From positions 1 to 37,679 of the forward strand of contig PLIU01000441.1 in the NCBI GenBank assembly GCA_003140095.1: a DNA stretch of 37,679 nt. The letters run 5' to 3'. Numbering within the stretch: position 1 is the first letter of the stretch; each line of letters opens with the position of its first letter. Source of the stretch: Verrucomicrobiales bacterium (lineage in GTDB: Bacteria > Verrucomicrobiota > Verrucomicrobiia > Limisphaerales > Palsa-1400). The translations under genes and the position numbers were made by a program. Of the stretch, positions 23,822 through 30,640 are shown piece by piece. The notes beneath the pieces are model-generated. The model worked only from the letters and a program-made list of their open reading frames with translations, did no database searches and was not told where the DNA came from.

Positions 23822-26173
23822 ATGTCTGACTTGGCGACCAAACTTTTCGCCGCAGGCGCGCGCCGCGGTTTTCTGGCGGGAGCGACCGCCCTCGCTTGCC
23901 TTGTGCCGCTGGCCTGGACGGCGCCGGCCCAAACCAACGTTCCACAAGTGCGCTTGCAGGTGGTCGATGTCGAATCTGGCCAGCCGGTGCCCGGGGTCAA
24001 AGTGCGCGCCTGGGTCCACGCCGAGCCGACCGATCCATCCGGCGTCTGCATGATTCCCCTGCCTAAACCAGGGTCGGAAAACTTTTCTTATCGCATCACC
24101 CTGAGCAAGGACGGCTACGTCGGCCAGTACATCACCTGGTCCAAGGAGCAGCAGGACAAGGTCGAAGATATCCCCGCCAATTTCACGGCCAAGCTGGAGA
24201 AGGGCGTTTCCATTGGCGGCCTAGTCAAGAACGAGAACGGCGAGCCGGTGCCGGCTGCGCGCGTCATTTTGTCCGGTCCCCCTCCGGCCGGCATCGGAGA
24301 CCGCGTGCGCAGCGTTGTCGCACCCAATTACCACGCCGAGCGCACCGATGCCGAAGGCAAATGGCACTTTGACGAGGCGCCGCGGGATTGCGAGACCCTG
24401 ACCTTCCGCGTCCTCCAGGCGGAATACGTCACCGCAACTTTTGCCTGCGAAGGAGCGAAGACCGACGACAGTTCCGTCACTCTCCTGCCCAAGGCGGATT
24501 TCCTGGCGGGCACAGCGGCCATGACCCTGGGGCACGGCATCGAACTGTCGGGGCGCGTGGTCGATGCGGCAGGCAAACCCGTGGTCGATGCCTCCATAAC
24601 GCGCAACCACGAGTGGCGCAACCCGGCGGCGGCGCTGACCACGGACAGCAACGGCCAGTTCAAAATCATCAACCTGAAGCCTGGTGAAATGTATTTGACT
24701 ATTCAGGCCAAGGCCTTGGCCGGACAAACTCGGTTGCTGAACTTGAGTAATGCCATGCCGGAACTCAAAATCGAAATGGCCCCCGGCAAAGTCTTTCAAG
24801 GCCGTGTCGTGGACCCGGCCGGCAAACCCATCGCCGGCGCCAGCGTGCAAATGGACCGCCTGGAACTGGGACCGATGGAATACGAGTGGAGCGCCGCCAC
24901 CGACAGCGAGGGGCGGTTCGCCTGGGATTCGGCCCCGGAGGGGGAACATCCGTACTGCTTTTCCGCCTCCGGTTATCATCCGCGCACGGAACCCAGCCTG
25001 GGGGCCGACGGCCAAGACCGCCTCGTCACGTTGCGCCCGGCGCTGGATGGCGACAAAACTATGATTGACGGTTGCGTGACCGATCTTGCTTCCAAAGCGC
25101 CGCTGGGTCAGTTCACCGTGCATGTCAAGCAATACAACGGCCCGGGCATGACCCATGCGCAACAGAACTTCACCAACGCCGGCGGGCATTTTGCCGTCTC
25201 CGTCACTTCAGCCTCCAGAGCCTACGTCATCAGTGTCGCTTCGCCGGGACACCGCGCGGAGGCTTCCACCATGAAAACGGTCGGCGACGGCGATTTGCGG
25301 CTGGACTTCGCCCTGGCCTCGGATCCCTCGGCGTCGGGCCGGCTTTATCGTTTGAAAGGGCGCTTCCTCGTCAGCGGTTACACGGAGAAAATTCCTTGGG
25401 CCGACCAGCAGATTTATCTCTCCACCATCGTGCCACCGCCGCCCTTGGCTGAGACAGATCCCGCGGCACAACACAAAGAATTCGAGCGGTTCCTTGAAAC
25501 GGCGGAAGGAAATGTATGGCAGCGGGCCCATCGTTCTTATGAAGTGGAGCTGGGCAACGATGGCGCTTTTACAATTGCCGACGTGCCGGATGGCTCTTAC
25601 CAATTGAAAGTCAACCTGCGCCAAACGCCGGCACAAGGCGGCGATCCCATTGCCGAGATGTCTGCCAACATTAATGTCCCAGGCGCCGACAAAACCAATA
25701 CGACGATGGATTTGGGCGACCTGGAGCTGGGCGTCAAAAAAGTACCGCACCTTGGCGACATGGCGCCACCGTTCGAAGTCAGGACGCTCGATGGCGAACC
25801 GCTGCGCCTGGCCGATTTTCGCGGGAAATACGTGCTGCTGGATTTCTGGGCCACGTGGTGCGGGCCGTGCGTGGGGGAAACACCGTTCTTGAAAGCGACC
25901 TACAAATCGTTTGGCGCCAACGATCGCTTCGCCATGATCAGCTTGAGCCTGGACAACGATCCAGACGCCCCGAAGGAATTCGCGCGCAAGAATGACCTCA
26001 AATGGATTCAGGGCTTTTTGGGCAAGTGGTCCGATTCAAAGGTCACGGAGATATATGGCGTGGACGGCATCCCGTCGATTTTCCTCATCGGACCGAAAGG
26101 CCAAATCATGATGCATGGACTGCGCGGCGAAGCCATCGCGGAGGCAGTCGGCAAGGCGCTGAGCAAGGAATAG
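23822..26173 (+). CDS. Exported carboxypeptidase-regulatory-like / TlpA-type thioredoxin fusion
   Basis: A 783-aa protein from ATG 23822; GTG 23807 in frame is an alternative. The N-terminus has ARRGFLAGATALACLVPLAW, a Tat-like RRxFL signal. Residues about 40-610 hold several carboxypeptidase-regulatory-like (Ig-type) modules: VVDVESGQPVPGVKVRAW, GLVKNENGEPVPAARVIL, GRVVDAAGKPVVDASI and GRVVDPAGKPIAGASVQM. Residues about 640-783 form an AhpC/TSA-TlpA-type domain: LRLADFRGKYVLLDFWATW then CGPC, with redox Cys680 and Cys683, and the cis-Pro region VDGIPSIFLIGPKG. Expected to be a periplasmic thiol-disulfide oxidoreductase held by or binding to a surface structure through the beta modules. Such fusions are common in Verrucomicrobiota, Planctomycetes and Bacteroidetes. 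Confidence 0.88.
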   Translation: MSDLATKLFAAGARRGFLAGATALACLVPLAWTAPAQTNVPQVRLQVVDVESGQPVPGVKVRAWVHAEPTDPSGVCMIPLPKPGSENFSYRITLSKDGYVGQYITWSKEQQDKVEDIPANFTAKLEKGVSIGGLVKNENGEPVPAARVILSGPPPAGIGDRVRSVVAPNYHAERTDAEGKWHFDEAPRDCETLTFRVLQAEYVTATFACEGAKTDDSSVTLLPKADFLAGTAAMTLGHGIELSGRVVDAAGKPVVDASITRNHEWRNPAAALTTDSNGQFKIINLKPGEMYLTIQAKALAGQTRLLNLSNAMPELKIEMAPGKVFQGRVVDPAGKPIAGASVQMDRLELGPMEYEWSAATDSEGRFAWDSAPEGEHPYCFSASGYHPRTEPSLGADGQDRLVTLRPALDGDKTMIDGCVTDLASKAPLGQFTVHVKQYNGPGMTHAQQNFTNAGGHFAVSVTSASRAYVISVASPGHRAEASTMKTVGDGDLRLDFALASDPSASGRLYRLKGRFLVSGYTEKIPWADQQIYLSTIVPPPPLAETDPAAQHKEFERFLETAEGNVWQRAHRSYEVELGNDGAFTIADVPDGSYQLKVNLRQTPAQGGDPIAEMSANINVPGADKTNTTMDLGDLELGVKKVPHLGDMAPPFEVRTLDGEPLRLADFRGKYVLLDFWATWCGPCVGETPFLKATYKSFGANDRFAMISLSLDNDPDAPKEFARKNDLKWIQGFLGKWSDSKVTEIYGVDGIPSIFLIGPKGQIMMHGLRGEAIAEAVGKALSKE

Positions 26174-26192
26174 CCATCGCGAGAAAATCCAA

Positions 26193-26369
26193 TCATTTTC
26201 CCAGATACTTCGACGGGTTGCGAATCCGGTCGAGCCGCTCCATTTCGTGTTCGCTGAGCACAATCTGCCGACGCCGTAGGTGGAGGGCATGGGCGACAGT
26301 GTGGGGAAGCAGCCAAGCTCGCTTGGCCATTTGGCTGATCGTCAGCCAAATCCTCTTTAGTGTATCCAT
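26193..26369 (-). CDS. Small hypothetical protein (58 aa)
   Basis: The minus-strand frame from ATG 26369 to TGA 26193-26195 gives 58 aa, starting MDTLKRIWLTISQMAKRAW and ending LDRIRNPSKYLGK. It is basic and probably helical, without a membrane segment. The start lies 12 nt after the stop of the 69-aa gene upstream, so the two are probably one operon. I recall short proteins with the same ending ('ERLDRLRNPSKYLGK') in other Verrucomicrobiota genomes, from memory. No ribosome site is obvious, which weakens the call. Function unknown. Confidence 0.55.
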   Translation of the reverse strand: MDTLKRIWLTISQMAKRAWLLPHTVAHALHLRRRQIVLSEHEMERLDRIRNPSKYLGK

Positions 26370-26381
26370 TGGCCGATCACT

Positions 26382-26591
26382 TTAGTGTTTGGTCCCCGTC
26401 GAACGTCTTTGCACCCGCCGGTACATCGCTTTGATAAAGGCGTCGGCCCGGAACCCACTCGGCCCTTCCCACGGTTCAAGCCCTCGGTGCTCATCCGCGA
26501 CATAGTCACCCAGACTCACTAATTCATGAGATTCCAATCGCCGAAAGTTTTTCGGAGTGCCGGGTTTCACGATGGCCTCGGGTTTATGCAT
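26382..26591 (-). CDS. Small hypothetical protein (69 aa)
   Basis: A 69-aa product starting MHKPEAIVKPGTPKNFRRL. The middle part, SLGDYVADEHRGLEPWEGPS followed by GFRADAFIKAMYRR, looks like a conserved core: I recall similar short proteins ('LGDFVAD..RG.EPWEGP.GFRADAFVK..YRR') in Verrucomicrobiota, without known function. No signal peptide or TM segment. The gene lies 18 nt after the DUF3185 gene and 12 nt before the 58-aa gene, so all are probably one minus-strand transcript. Confidence 0.6.
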   Translation of the reverse strand: MHKPEAIVKPGTPKNFRRLESHELVSLGDYVADEHRGLEPWEGPSGFRADAFIKAMYRRVQRRSTGTKH

Positions 26592-26609
26592 TCGTTGCCA
26601 CTCCCCGCC

Positions 26610-26825
26610 TCAGACCTGCCTGGGTTTGACAACCAGCAAGACGATCCCGCCCACCAGAGCCAGCGCGCCGGCGACCGGCGGGATGAAGTGGCTGTGGGTG
26701 GTCTCCATGTGCAAGCCGAGGAAATCGACCGGCTTGCCCGGCGTCGTAAAGCTGATGCCCGAGTAAGCGAGCACGACGATGCCGAGCGTGATCAAAATGA
26801 CCGCAACTATCGATTTGGTATTCAT
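26610..26825 (-). CDS. DUF3185-family small membrane protein
   Basis: A 71-aa protein from ATG 26825 (MNTKSIVAVILITLGIVVLA), with two TM helices: about 5-24, and about 48-66 (PPVAGALALVGGIVLLVV). The loop between them (GISFTTPGKPVDFLGLHMET) fits DUF3185, a family found beside other envelope-stress and general-stress genes. The open frame continues upstream, but the domain begins at this Met. It follows the Lmo0937-type gene by 38 nt and probably shares its transcript. It should sit in the inner membrane; function unknown. Confidence 0.82.
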   Translation of the reverse strand: MNTKSIVAVILITLGIVVLAYSGISFTTPGKPVDFLGLHMETTHSHFIPPVAGALALVGGIVLLVVKPRQV

Positions 26826-26863
26826 GTCGAATCTTGAGTTCTCCGGCTTCGGTTGACAGTGAC

Positions 26864-27013
26864 TTAGACTGCCCTGCGACCGGAGATAAGGCTGACCAAT
26901 ATCATGATGACCGCAACGACCAGCAGGATGTGAATGAACGCACCCATGGTGTAGCCGGTAACCATACCGAGCAGCCACATAACTATCAATACTACCGCAA
27001 TTGTATATAACAT
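26864..27013 (-). CDS. Lmo0937-family small membrane protein (49 aa)
   Basis: The minus-strand frame ATG 27013 to TAA 26864-26866 gives 49 aa: MLYTIAVVLIVMWLLGMVTG, then YTMGAFIHILLVVAVIMILV, ending SLISGRRAV. This is the Lmo0937 family pattern: two TM helices with a conserved G..TGY..G..IH.LLV.A turn and a short basic tail. Members are stress-induced small membrane proteins in many phyla, of unknown mechanism. It heads the DUF3185 operon, and an inverted-repeat element lies 81 bp upstream of its start. Confidence 0.85.
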   Translation of the reverse strand: MLYTIAVVLIVMWLLGMVTGYTMGAFIHILLVVAVIMILVSLISGRRAV

Positions 27014-27093
27014 ATAATCTTTCTTTCAGTTTGCTTTTAAACCACTGTTAGTTTCCCTTACCCGACCAAGTTAAAGGATGCGCGCAATTACAT

Positions 27094-27112
27094 CTATGGG
27101 GTGTAACCCTAC
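27094..27112. promoter_or_regulatory. GGGGT...ACCC inverted-repeat element upstream of the Lmo0937 gene
   Basis: CTATGGGGTGTAACCCTAC is an imperfect palindrome (GGGT-GTA-ACCC core). It differs at one of 19 positions from the element at 29156-29174, and its GGGGT/ACCC arms recall the palindrome at 29825-29842. It lies between the Lmo0937 start (27013) and the ice-binding gene stop (27126). Its position suggests an operator or activator site for the DUF3185 operon. Confidence 0.45.
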
Positions 27113-27125
27113 CTTGGAAAATGCA

Positions 27126-28103
27126 TCAAGGATAGAAGGCCCGGTAATAGCGGACGTTCAGATTCGATGCCGTGTTGTCGATCAACGTGTACGGGCTGGC
27201 GGTCGGGGTCGTCGTGGAGAGAGGGGTCCAATTCAACAGGTTGGTGGAGGTTTCCACAGTGAGGGCGAAGTTCGGCGTGTTGTCGATGACCAGCGTCACC
27301 GTGCCGTCGCTCGCGCGGGAAGCGGCGCTGAAGATGGGCGGCGCCGGCACCTGGTTTGGAATGGTGATGGTAGTGGATTCCAAGGTAACCGCCGTCTGCG
27401 CCAGCGCTCTGCCGTTCAGCGTGGCGCCGGTGGCAAACGTGATGGCGTCATGGGCCAGGATATTTCCTTCGAAAACTGTGGTCGTGCCAAGCGCGGCCGA
27501 TGTGCCGACCTGCCAAAAAATATTGGCGGCTTGAGCGCCCCCGGCAAGGATGACCTTCACGCCATTGTCCACCTGGAGTGTAGTCGCGATCTGAAATATC
27601 CAGACATTGGTGGCGCTGCCCGTGAGCGTGAGGTCGGATCCCGATAGCAATGCGCCGCTCGTGAATTTGTAAAGACCATTGGTGAGGTTCAGACCGCCTA
27701 AATTTCCACTGCCGGGATTCAAAAAGGGCCCCGTCGGCACAGGTGTTCGTCCAGCCGCGCTATTGAATGCGGTGGTCAAATCGTCTTGAGCCTGTGTCAA
27801 CATGATGGCAATAGCGCCTCCGTCACTTGCCGCATATATGGATCCGGCCACTTGTGGCGCCGTTAGTCCGCTGATATAAGACCTGGCCGCCGGACTCAAT
27901 CCAACATCTCCCGTAATGGCAGACGCAGGGACGTCCGTGATCTCAGTAGCCGCCAGAATCGCGAAGCGACTGTTCGATAAGAGGTTGACCGGCGCCTGTT
28001 GCGCCTTGGCGTTCGGATGCGGGGACATCACGGCCACTGCAAGGCCAATGATCAATCCCCGGGCCTTGAAATTTTTGTTCGTACTGGCAGATGTGCTTTT
28101 CAT
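27126..28103 (-). CDS. Ice-binding-like (DUF3494) secreted protein
   Basis: A 325-aa protein. Signal peptide: basic N-terminus (NKNFKARG), then LIIGLAVAVMSPHPNAKAQ, cleaved near residue 35. Residues about 37-250 form a DUF3494 ice-binding-like domain: LLSNSRFAILAATEITDVPA, then SAITGDVGLSPA, then TSGALLSGSDLTLTGSATNV, then IFQIATTLQVDNGVKVILAG, then NIFWQVG, and the closing GNILAHDAITFATGATLNG. The domain is a discontinuous beta-helix. In polar organisms it binds ice, but many soil homologues have unproven ice activity and may be adhesins. The tail (about 255-325) with TVETSTNLLNWTPLS and RYYRAFYP is a module common at the end of secreted Verrucomicrobiota proteins. A degenerate GGTGTACTACCC element lies 95 bp upstream. 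Confidence 0.88.
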   Translation of the reverse strand: MKSTSASTNKNFKARGLIIGLAVAVMSPHPNAKAQQAPVNLLSNSRFAILAATEITDVPASAITGDVGLSPAARSYISGLTAPQVAGSIYAASDGGAIAIMLTQAQDDLTTAFNSAAGRTPVPTGPFLNPGSGNLGGLNLTNGLYKFTSGALLSGSDLTLTGSATNVWIFQIATTLQVDNGVKVILAGGAQAANIFWQVGTSAALGTTTVFEGNILAHDAITFATGATLNGRALAQTAVTLESTTITIPNQVPAPPIFSAASRASDGTVTLVIDNTPNFALTVETSTNLLNWTPLSTTTPTASPYTLIDNTASNLNVRYYRAFYP

Positions 28104-28396
28104 TAGAGCGATAAATTTGAGTTAACTGACTAATAAAGTTGTGCCAGCCCACGGCCCGCACTTGAGTAAGTTTAAGTTAAACGCGGCCTTCATGCCATTA
28201 GGTGTACTACCCAGTCACATTTAGAATGCTTACAAGCCGAGTTTAGATTGATAACTTTGGCAATTAAAGCAAATCGACATCGACGGGGCATAACCTTGCC
28301 CGGATGAATTAGGGCGCTCTCCCAGAACCAAGCGTGGGGCAGGAGAATTTGGCAGCGCGAACAAGGCAGTGCTCCCGCTGGAACGGCCGGTTTGCC

Positions 28397-28927
28397 TTAA
28401 GGCGCGATTTTATCGCTCACCCATTGACGGGCCTGCTGGAAATCGGCCGCCAAGGCGTCGTAGGTTTTTGCGGAACTGGCTTTGACACTGTCCCAGCTGG
28501 ACTCAGTCGCGTTTTTGGCCTCATCCATTTTTTTGTTCATTTGCGCCGCCTGGTCGCGCAAGGCCTGGAGTTTGGGTTTAGCCTCCGCTTTGACCGCATC
28601 GCTGGATTTTTCGATTTTGACCGAGAGCGCGTCTATATTCTTATTAAGAGCGTCCAACTCGGCCTGCATTTTGGCCACGAAGTCTGCCTTTTGTGCGAAG
28701 GCGTAGTTTTTCATCTCCCGCGCGTCTGTTTTCGTTTCGGTTTTGACCTTGTCAAGCTGCTGCTGGGGAGTGGAATTCTCCTCCGCTGGCTTGCAGCCCA
28801 CCGCAAAGGCAGCGATGGTCAAAAAGGTAATGGCTAGGGATGTGTTTTTCACAACGGCGACAGGCCGTGGGAGACAATGGATGCGCATTTTACGGGTATG
28901 GCCCCTGTTTTCAGATGTTTGTTTCAT
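28397..28927 (-). CDS. Coiled-coil lipoprotein
   Basis: A lipoprotein with lipobox FAVGC preceded by LAITFLTIAA. The start is uncertain: Met codons at 28969, 28927 and 28888 are in frame; 28927 is given because a purine-rich AAAGAAA lies before it, while 28888 gives the shortest signal (Cys at position 32). The mature part is about 130 residues, highly charged (Lys, Glu, Asp, Ala) and predicted to be long helices (AELDALNKNIDALSVKIEKS, then KPKLQALRDQAAQMNKKMDE). It ends ADFQQARQWVSDKIAP. Anchored in the inner or outer leaflet, it may act as a periplasmic spacer or stress lipoprotein. It lies in the stress cluster just downstream of a frameshifted general-stress gene. Confidence 0.75.
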   Translation of the reverse strand: MKQTSENRGHTRKMRIHCLPRPVAVVKNTSLAITFLTIAAFAVGCKPAEENSTPQQQLDKVKTETKTDAREMKNYAFAQKADFVAKMQAELDALNKNIDALSVKIEKSSDAVKAEAKPKLQALRDQAAQMNKKMDEAKNATESSWDSVKASSAKTYDALAADFQQARQWVSDKIAP

Positions 28928-28982
28928 AGCAATATTTTCTTTGTTGATGTTCATTTGTTTGCTTTTCATCTCTGCTTTGGCG

Positions 28983-29077
28983 TCAAACTAGTCCAAGTCC
29001 CTCTAGTTCCTTGACGGCGGCTTCGGCTTCGCGTGGGATTTGTAGATCGCCACGACTGCATTGTTTTTATTTGTCAT
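28983..29077 (-). pseudogene. Frameshifted 5' remnant of a general-stress-protein gene
   Basis: ATG 29077 has a good ribosome site (AAAGGAG, 5 nt away). The frame reads MTNKNNAVVAIYKSHA and then goes out of register, stopping at TAG 29003-29005 after 24 aa. Adding one G at the Ala codon gives AVVAIYKSHAEAEAAVKEL followed by EGLGLV and TGA 28983-28985. This is the N-terminal pattern of general stress proteins of the DUF1269/YflT type, which run 150 residues or more; the rest is absent. It is probably a decayed gene whose leader may now precede the lipoprotein. The single-base loss could instead be a sequencing error, but the early TGA remains. Confidence 0.5.
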
Positions 29078-29155
29078 ATAGGCTCCTTTATTTCCGCGCT
29101 TTTGTTTGTCTGTTGCGCAGGCAAGCGACACACTAGGCTTCAGTGTTGTCCTTGC

Positions 29156-29174
29156 CTATGGGGTGAAACCCTAC
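29156..29174. promoter_or_regulatory. GGGGT...ACCC inverted-repeat element upstream of the stress-protein remnant
   Basis: CTATGGGGTGAAACCCTAC differs at one of 19 positions from the element at 27094-27112. It lies 79 bp upstream of ATG 29077, a distance similar to the 81 bp at the Lmo0937 gene. A half-site CCGGGGTATAT follows at about 29182. The rest of 29078-29279 shows no gene. Confidence 0.45.
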
Positions 29175-29279
29175 TCCGCGTCCGGGGTATATCAAACAAA
29201 CACAGTGCCGCACACACCCGGGGTTGGCTGGCCTTGATCCGGTTCCGGCGCGCTGTGGCCAGGATGCGCCCGCGGCGCT

Positions 29280-29786
29280 TCAGCCCGTGGCGCTTGATTC
29301 CGTCTTTAACGGAGAACCGTTGACTCCGCCCGCACCGTGCGTGGCGCCATCATTCCTGACGCCGACGCCGCTGTCTGGCATGAATTGCAAAGGCGTTGTG
29401 TCCGGCTGGCCTGGGTGGGCCTCCAAGAGCCTGGCGGCCGCCTGACGACATGCCTCCTCCCGCCGGTCCAGCTTTTTGCGATAGACCATTCCCAGGCCTG
29501 CAAAGGCCAGAAGGCTGATCAGTGTTCCCGCACCCAGAGCGTAAATAAGATGCATGATCAACGGCGGCGCGTTATAGGGAAAGTTCTCCAGCAAAATCGA
29601 TGGATAGACCAAGCCAGCCACAGCGAGCATCGACAAGACGGCCATCAGCCCCTCCGCGCGTTGCACGCAACGCTCGTTGCGATGAATCTTCGCGATCTCT
29701 TCCTCCAACTCCTGGCGCCCGGCGCTTTCGTCGTAAAGAAGAATGCGCGGGCGCAGACGCTCCGTTTCTCTTTGGGATGCGCTCAT
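29280..29786 (-). CDS. Two-TM membrane protein of unknown function
   Basis: A 168-aa product from ATG 29786; the frame is open up to 29864, but that extension would read through the 18-bp palindrome. The N-terminal 40 residues are charged (SASQRETERLRPRILLYDES). Two TM segments follow, about 46-66 (LMAVLSMLAVAGLVYPSILL) and about 78-102 (LIMHLIYALGAGTLISLLAF), then a basic helix (YRKKLDRREEACRQAAARLL) and a low-complexity tail. No family was recognised. It is divergent from the kinase operon at 29942 and may be controlled by the same palindrome. Confidence 0.6.
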   Translation of the reverse strand: MSASQRETERLRPRILLYDESAGRQELEEEIAKIHRNERCVQRAEGLMAVLSMLAVAGLVYPSILLENFPYNAPPLIMHLIYALGAGTLISLLAFAGLGMVYRKKLDRREEACRQAAARLLEAHPGQPDTTPLQFMPDSGVGVRNDGATHGAGGVNGSPLKTESSATG

Positions 29787-29824
29787 CAAAGAGAGTACGC
29801 TAAGCGCGGGCCCGCCTCTTTGCA

Positions 29825-29842
29825 ATGGGGTATATACCCCAT
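29825..29842. promoter_or_regulatory. 18-bp perfect palindrome between divergent genes
   Basis: ATGGGGTATATACCCCAT is a perfect palindrome located 39 bp upstream of the minus-strand membrane-protein start (29786) and 100 bp upstream of the plus-strand kinase-like gene (29942). A dimeric regulator, such as the NarL-type protein encoded at 31818, could bind it. The 29787-29941 spacer holds nothing else notable. Confidence 0.5.
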
Positions 29843-29941
29843 ATACAAATTGAGCCAATAGCATGATGCTTATTTTGGAGTGGCGGCGCGAATTTGCCAG
29901 ACCAAGCGCCCCGGAGAGTCCGCTAAATTCGGCATGACTGA

Positions 29942-30640
29942 ATGAAACAAAAATTAATTAGGTTGTCACAACGATATGTGACGGCGTTGCGAAAGCATCT
30001 GCACCAGGGTCCGTGCGCGCGCTTGCAGCCGGCGTTGCGACTGGGACGCCAGGCAGTCGTGCTCGGGCTGGAAACACTGGAACTGGCCCGGATTCACGAG
30101 CAAGCAGTCGCCACACTGGACTTATCCTTCAGCAAGAACGGGATCAACAAGCGGGCGAAAGTTTTTTTTGCCGAGGTCATGACCCCGATCGTGGAGACGC
30201 ATCACGCCGCGCGCCAAAGTAAAATGGAATTGAACCGGCTCAACCAGACGCTGCATCGACGCACGCTGGAACTGGCCGCCACCAACCGTCAGTTGCAACG
30301 CGGCATCTTCCAGCGCAAGAGGGTGGAAGCCGCCCTCAAAAGCAGCGGGGAACACTATGCCAGGTTGCTCAGGGAGTCCCTGCAGCTGCAGGAAGGTCTG
30401 CGGCAATTGACCCACCGGGTCCTGGCGTCGCAGGAGGAAGACCGAAAGAAGATCAGTCTCGAGCTCCAAAATGAGATCGCCCAGTCTCTGCTGGGCATTA
30501 ACCTCCGGCTCCTCTCCTTGAAACAAGAGGCCCGGAATAACACCAGGGGACTCAAGAACGAGCTTGCCAGCACGCAGCGGCTGGTGGTAAAGTCAGCCCG
30601 ATCCGCCCGGCGGGTCGCTCGTCAACTTAGAAAGGCATGA
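29942..30640 (+). CDS. Degenerate histidine-kinase-like protein without phospho-acceptor or ATPase domain
   Basis: A 232-aa protein, paralogous to the kinase encoded next. The N-terminal ~90 residues match that kinase's RsbRD/RsbU_N-like helical domain (SQRYVTALRKHL against SRRYRSALRAHL; LGLETLELARIHEQ against DGLQTLDLAKLHEQ). A coiled coil (NRLNQTLHRRTLELAATNRQ) and a HisKA_3-type dimerisation region follow: ISLELQNEIAQSLLGINLRL. At the position of His180 of the neighbour (ELHD) it has Gln176 (ELQN), so it cannot be phosphorylated there. It ends right after the dimerisation helices, with no HATPase domain. It overlaps the true kinase by 4 bp (ATGA), so both are made together; a heterodimer or dominant modulator is plausible. 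It could also be a duplicate in decay, but the frame is clean. Confidence 0.8.
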   Translation: MKQKLIRLSQRYVTALRKHLHQGPCARLQPALRLGRQAVVLGLETLELARIHEQAVATLDLSFSKNGINKRAKVFFAEVMTPIVETHHAARQSKMELNRLNQTLHRRTLELAATNRQLQRGIFQRKRVEAALKSSGEHYARLLRESLQLQEGLRQLTHRVLASQEEDRKKISLELQNEIAQSLLGINLRLLSLKQEARNNTRGLKNELASTQRLVVKSARSARRVARQLRKA

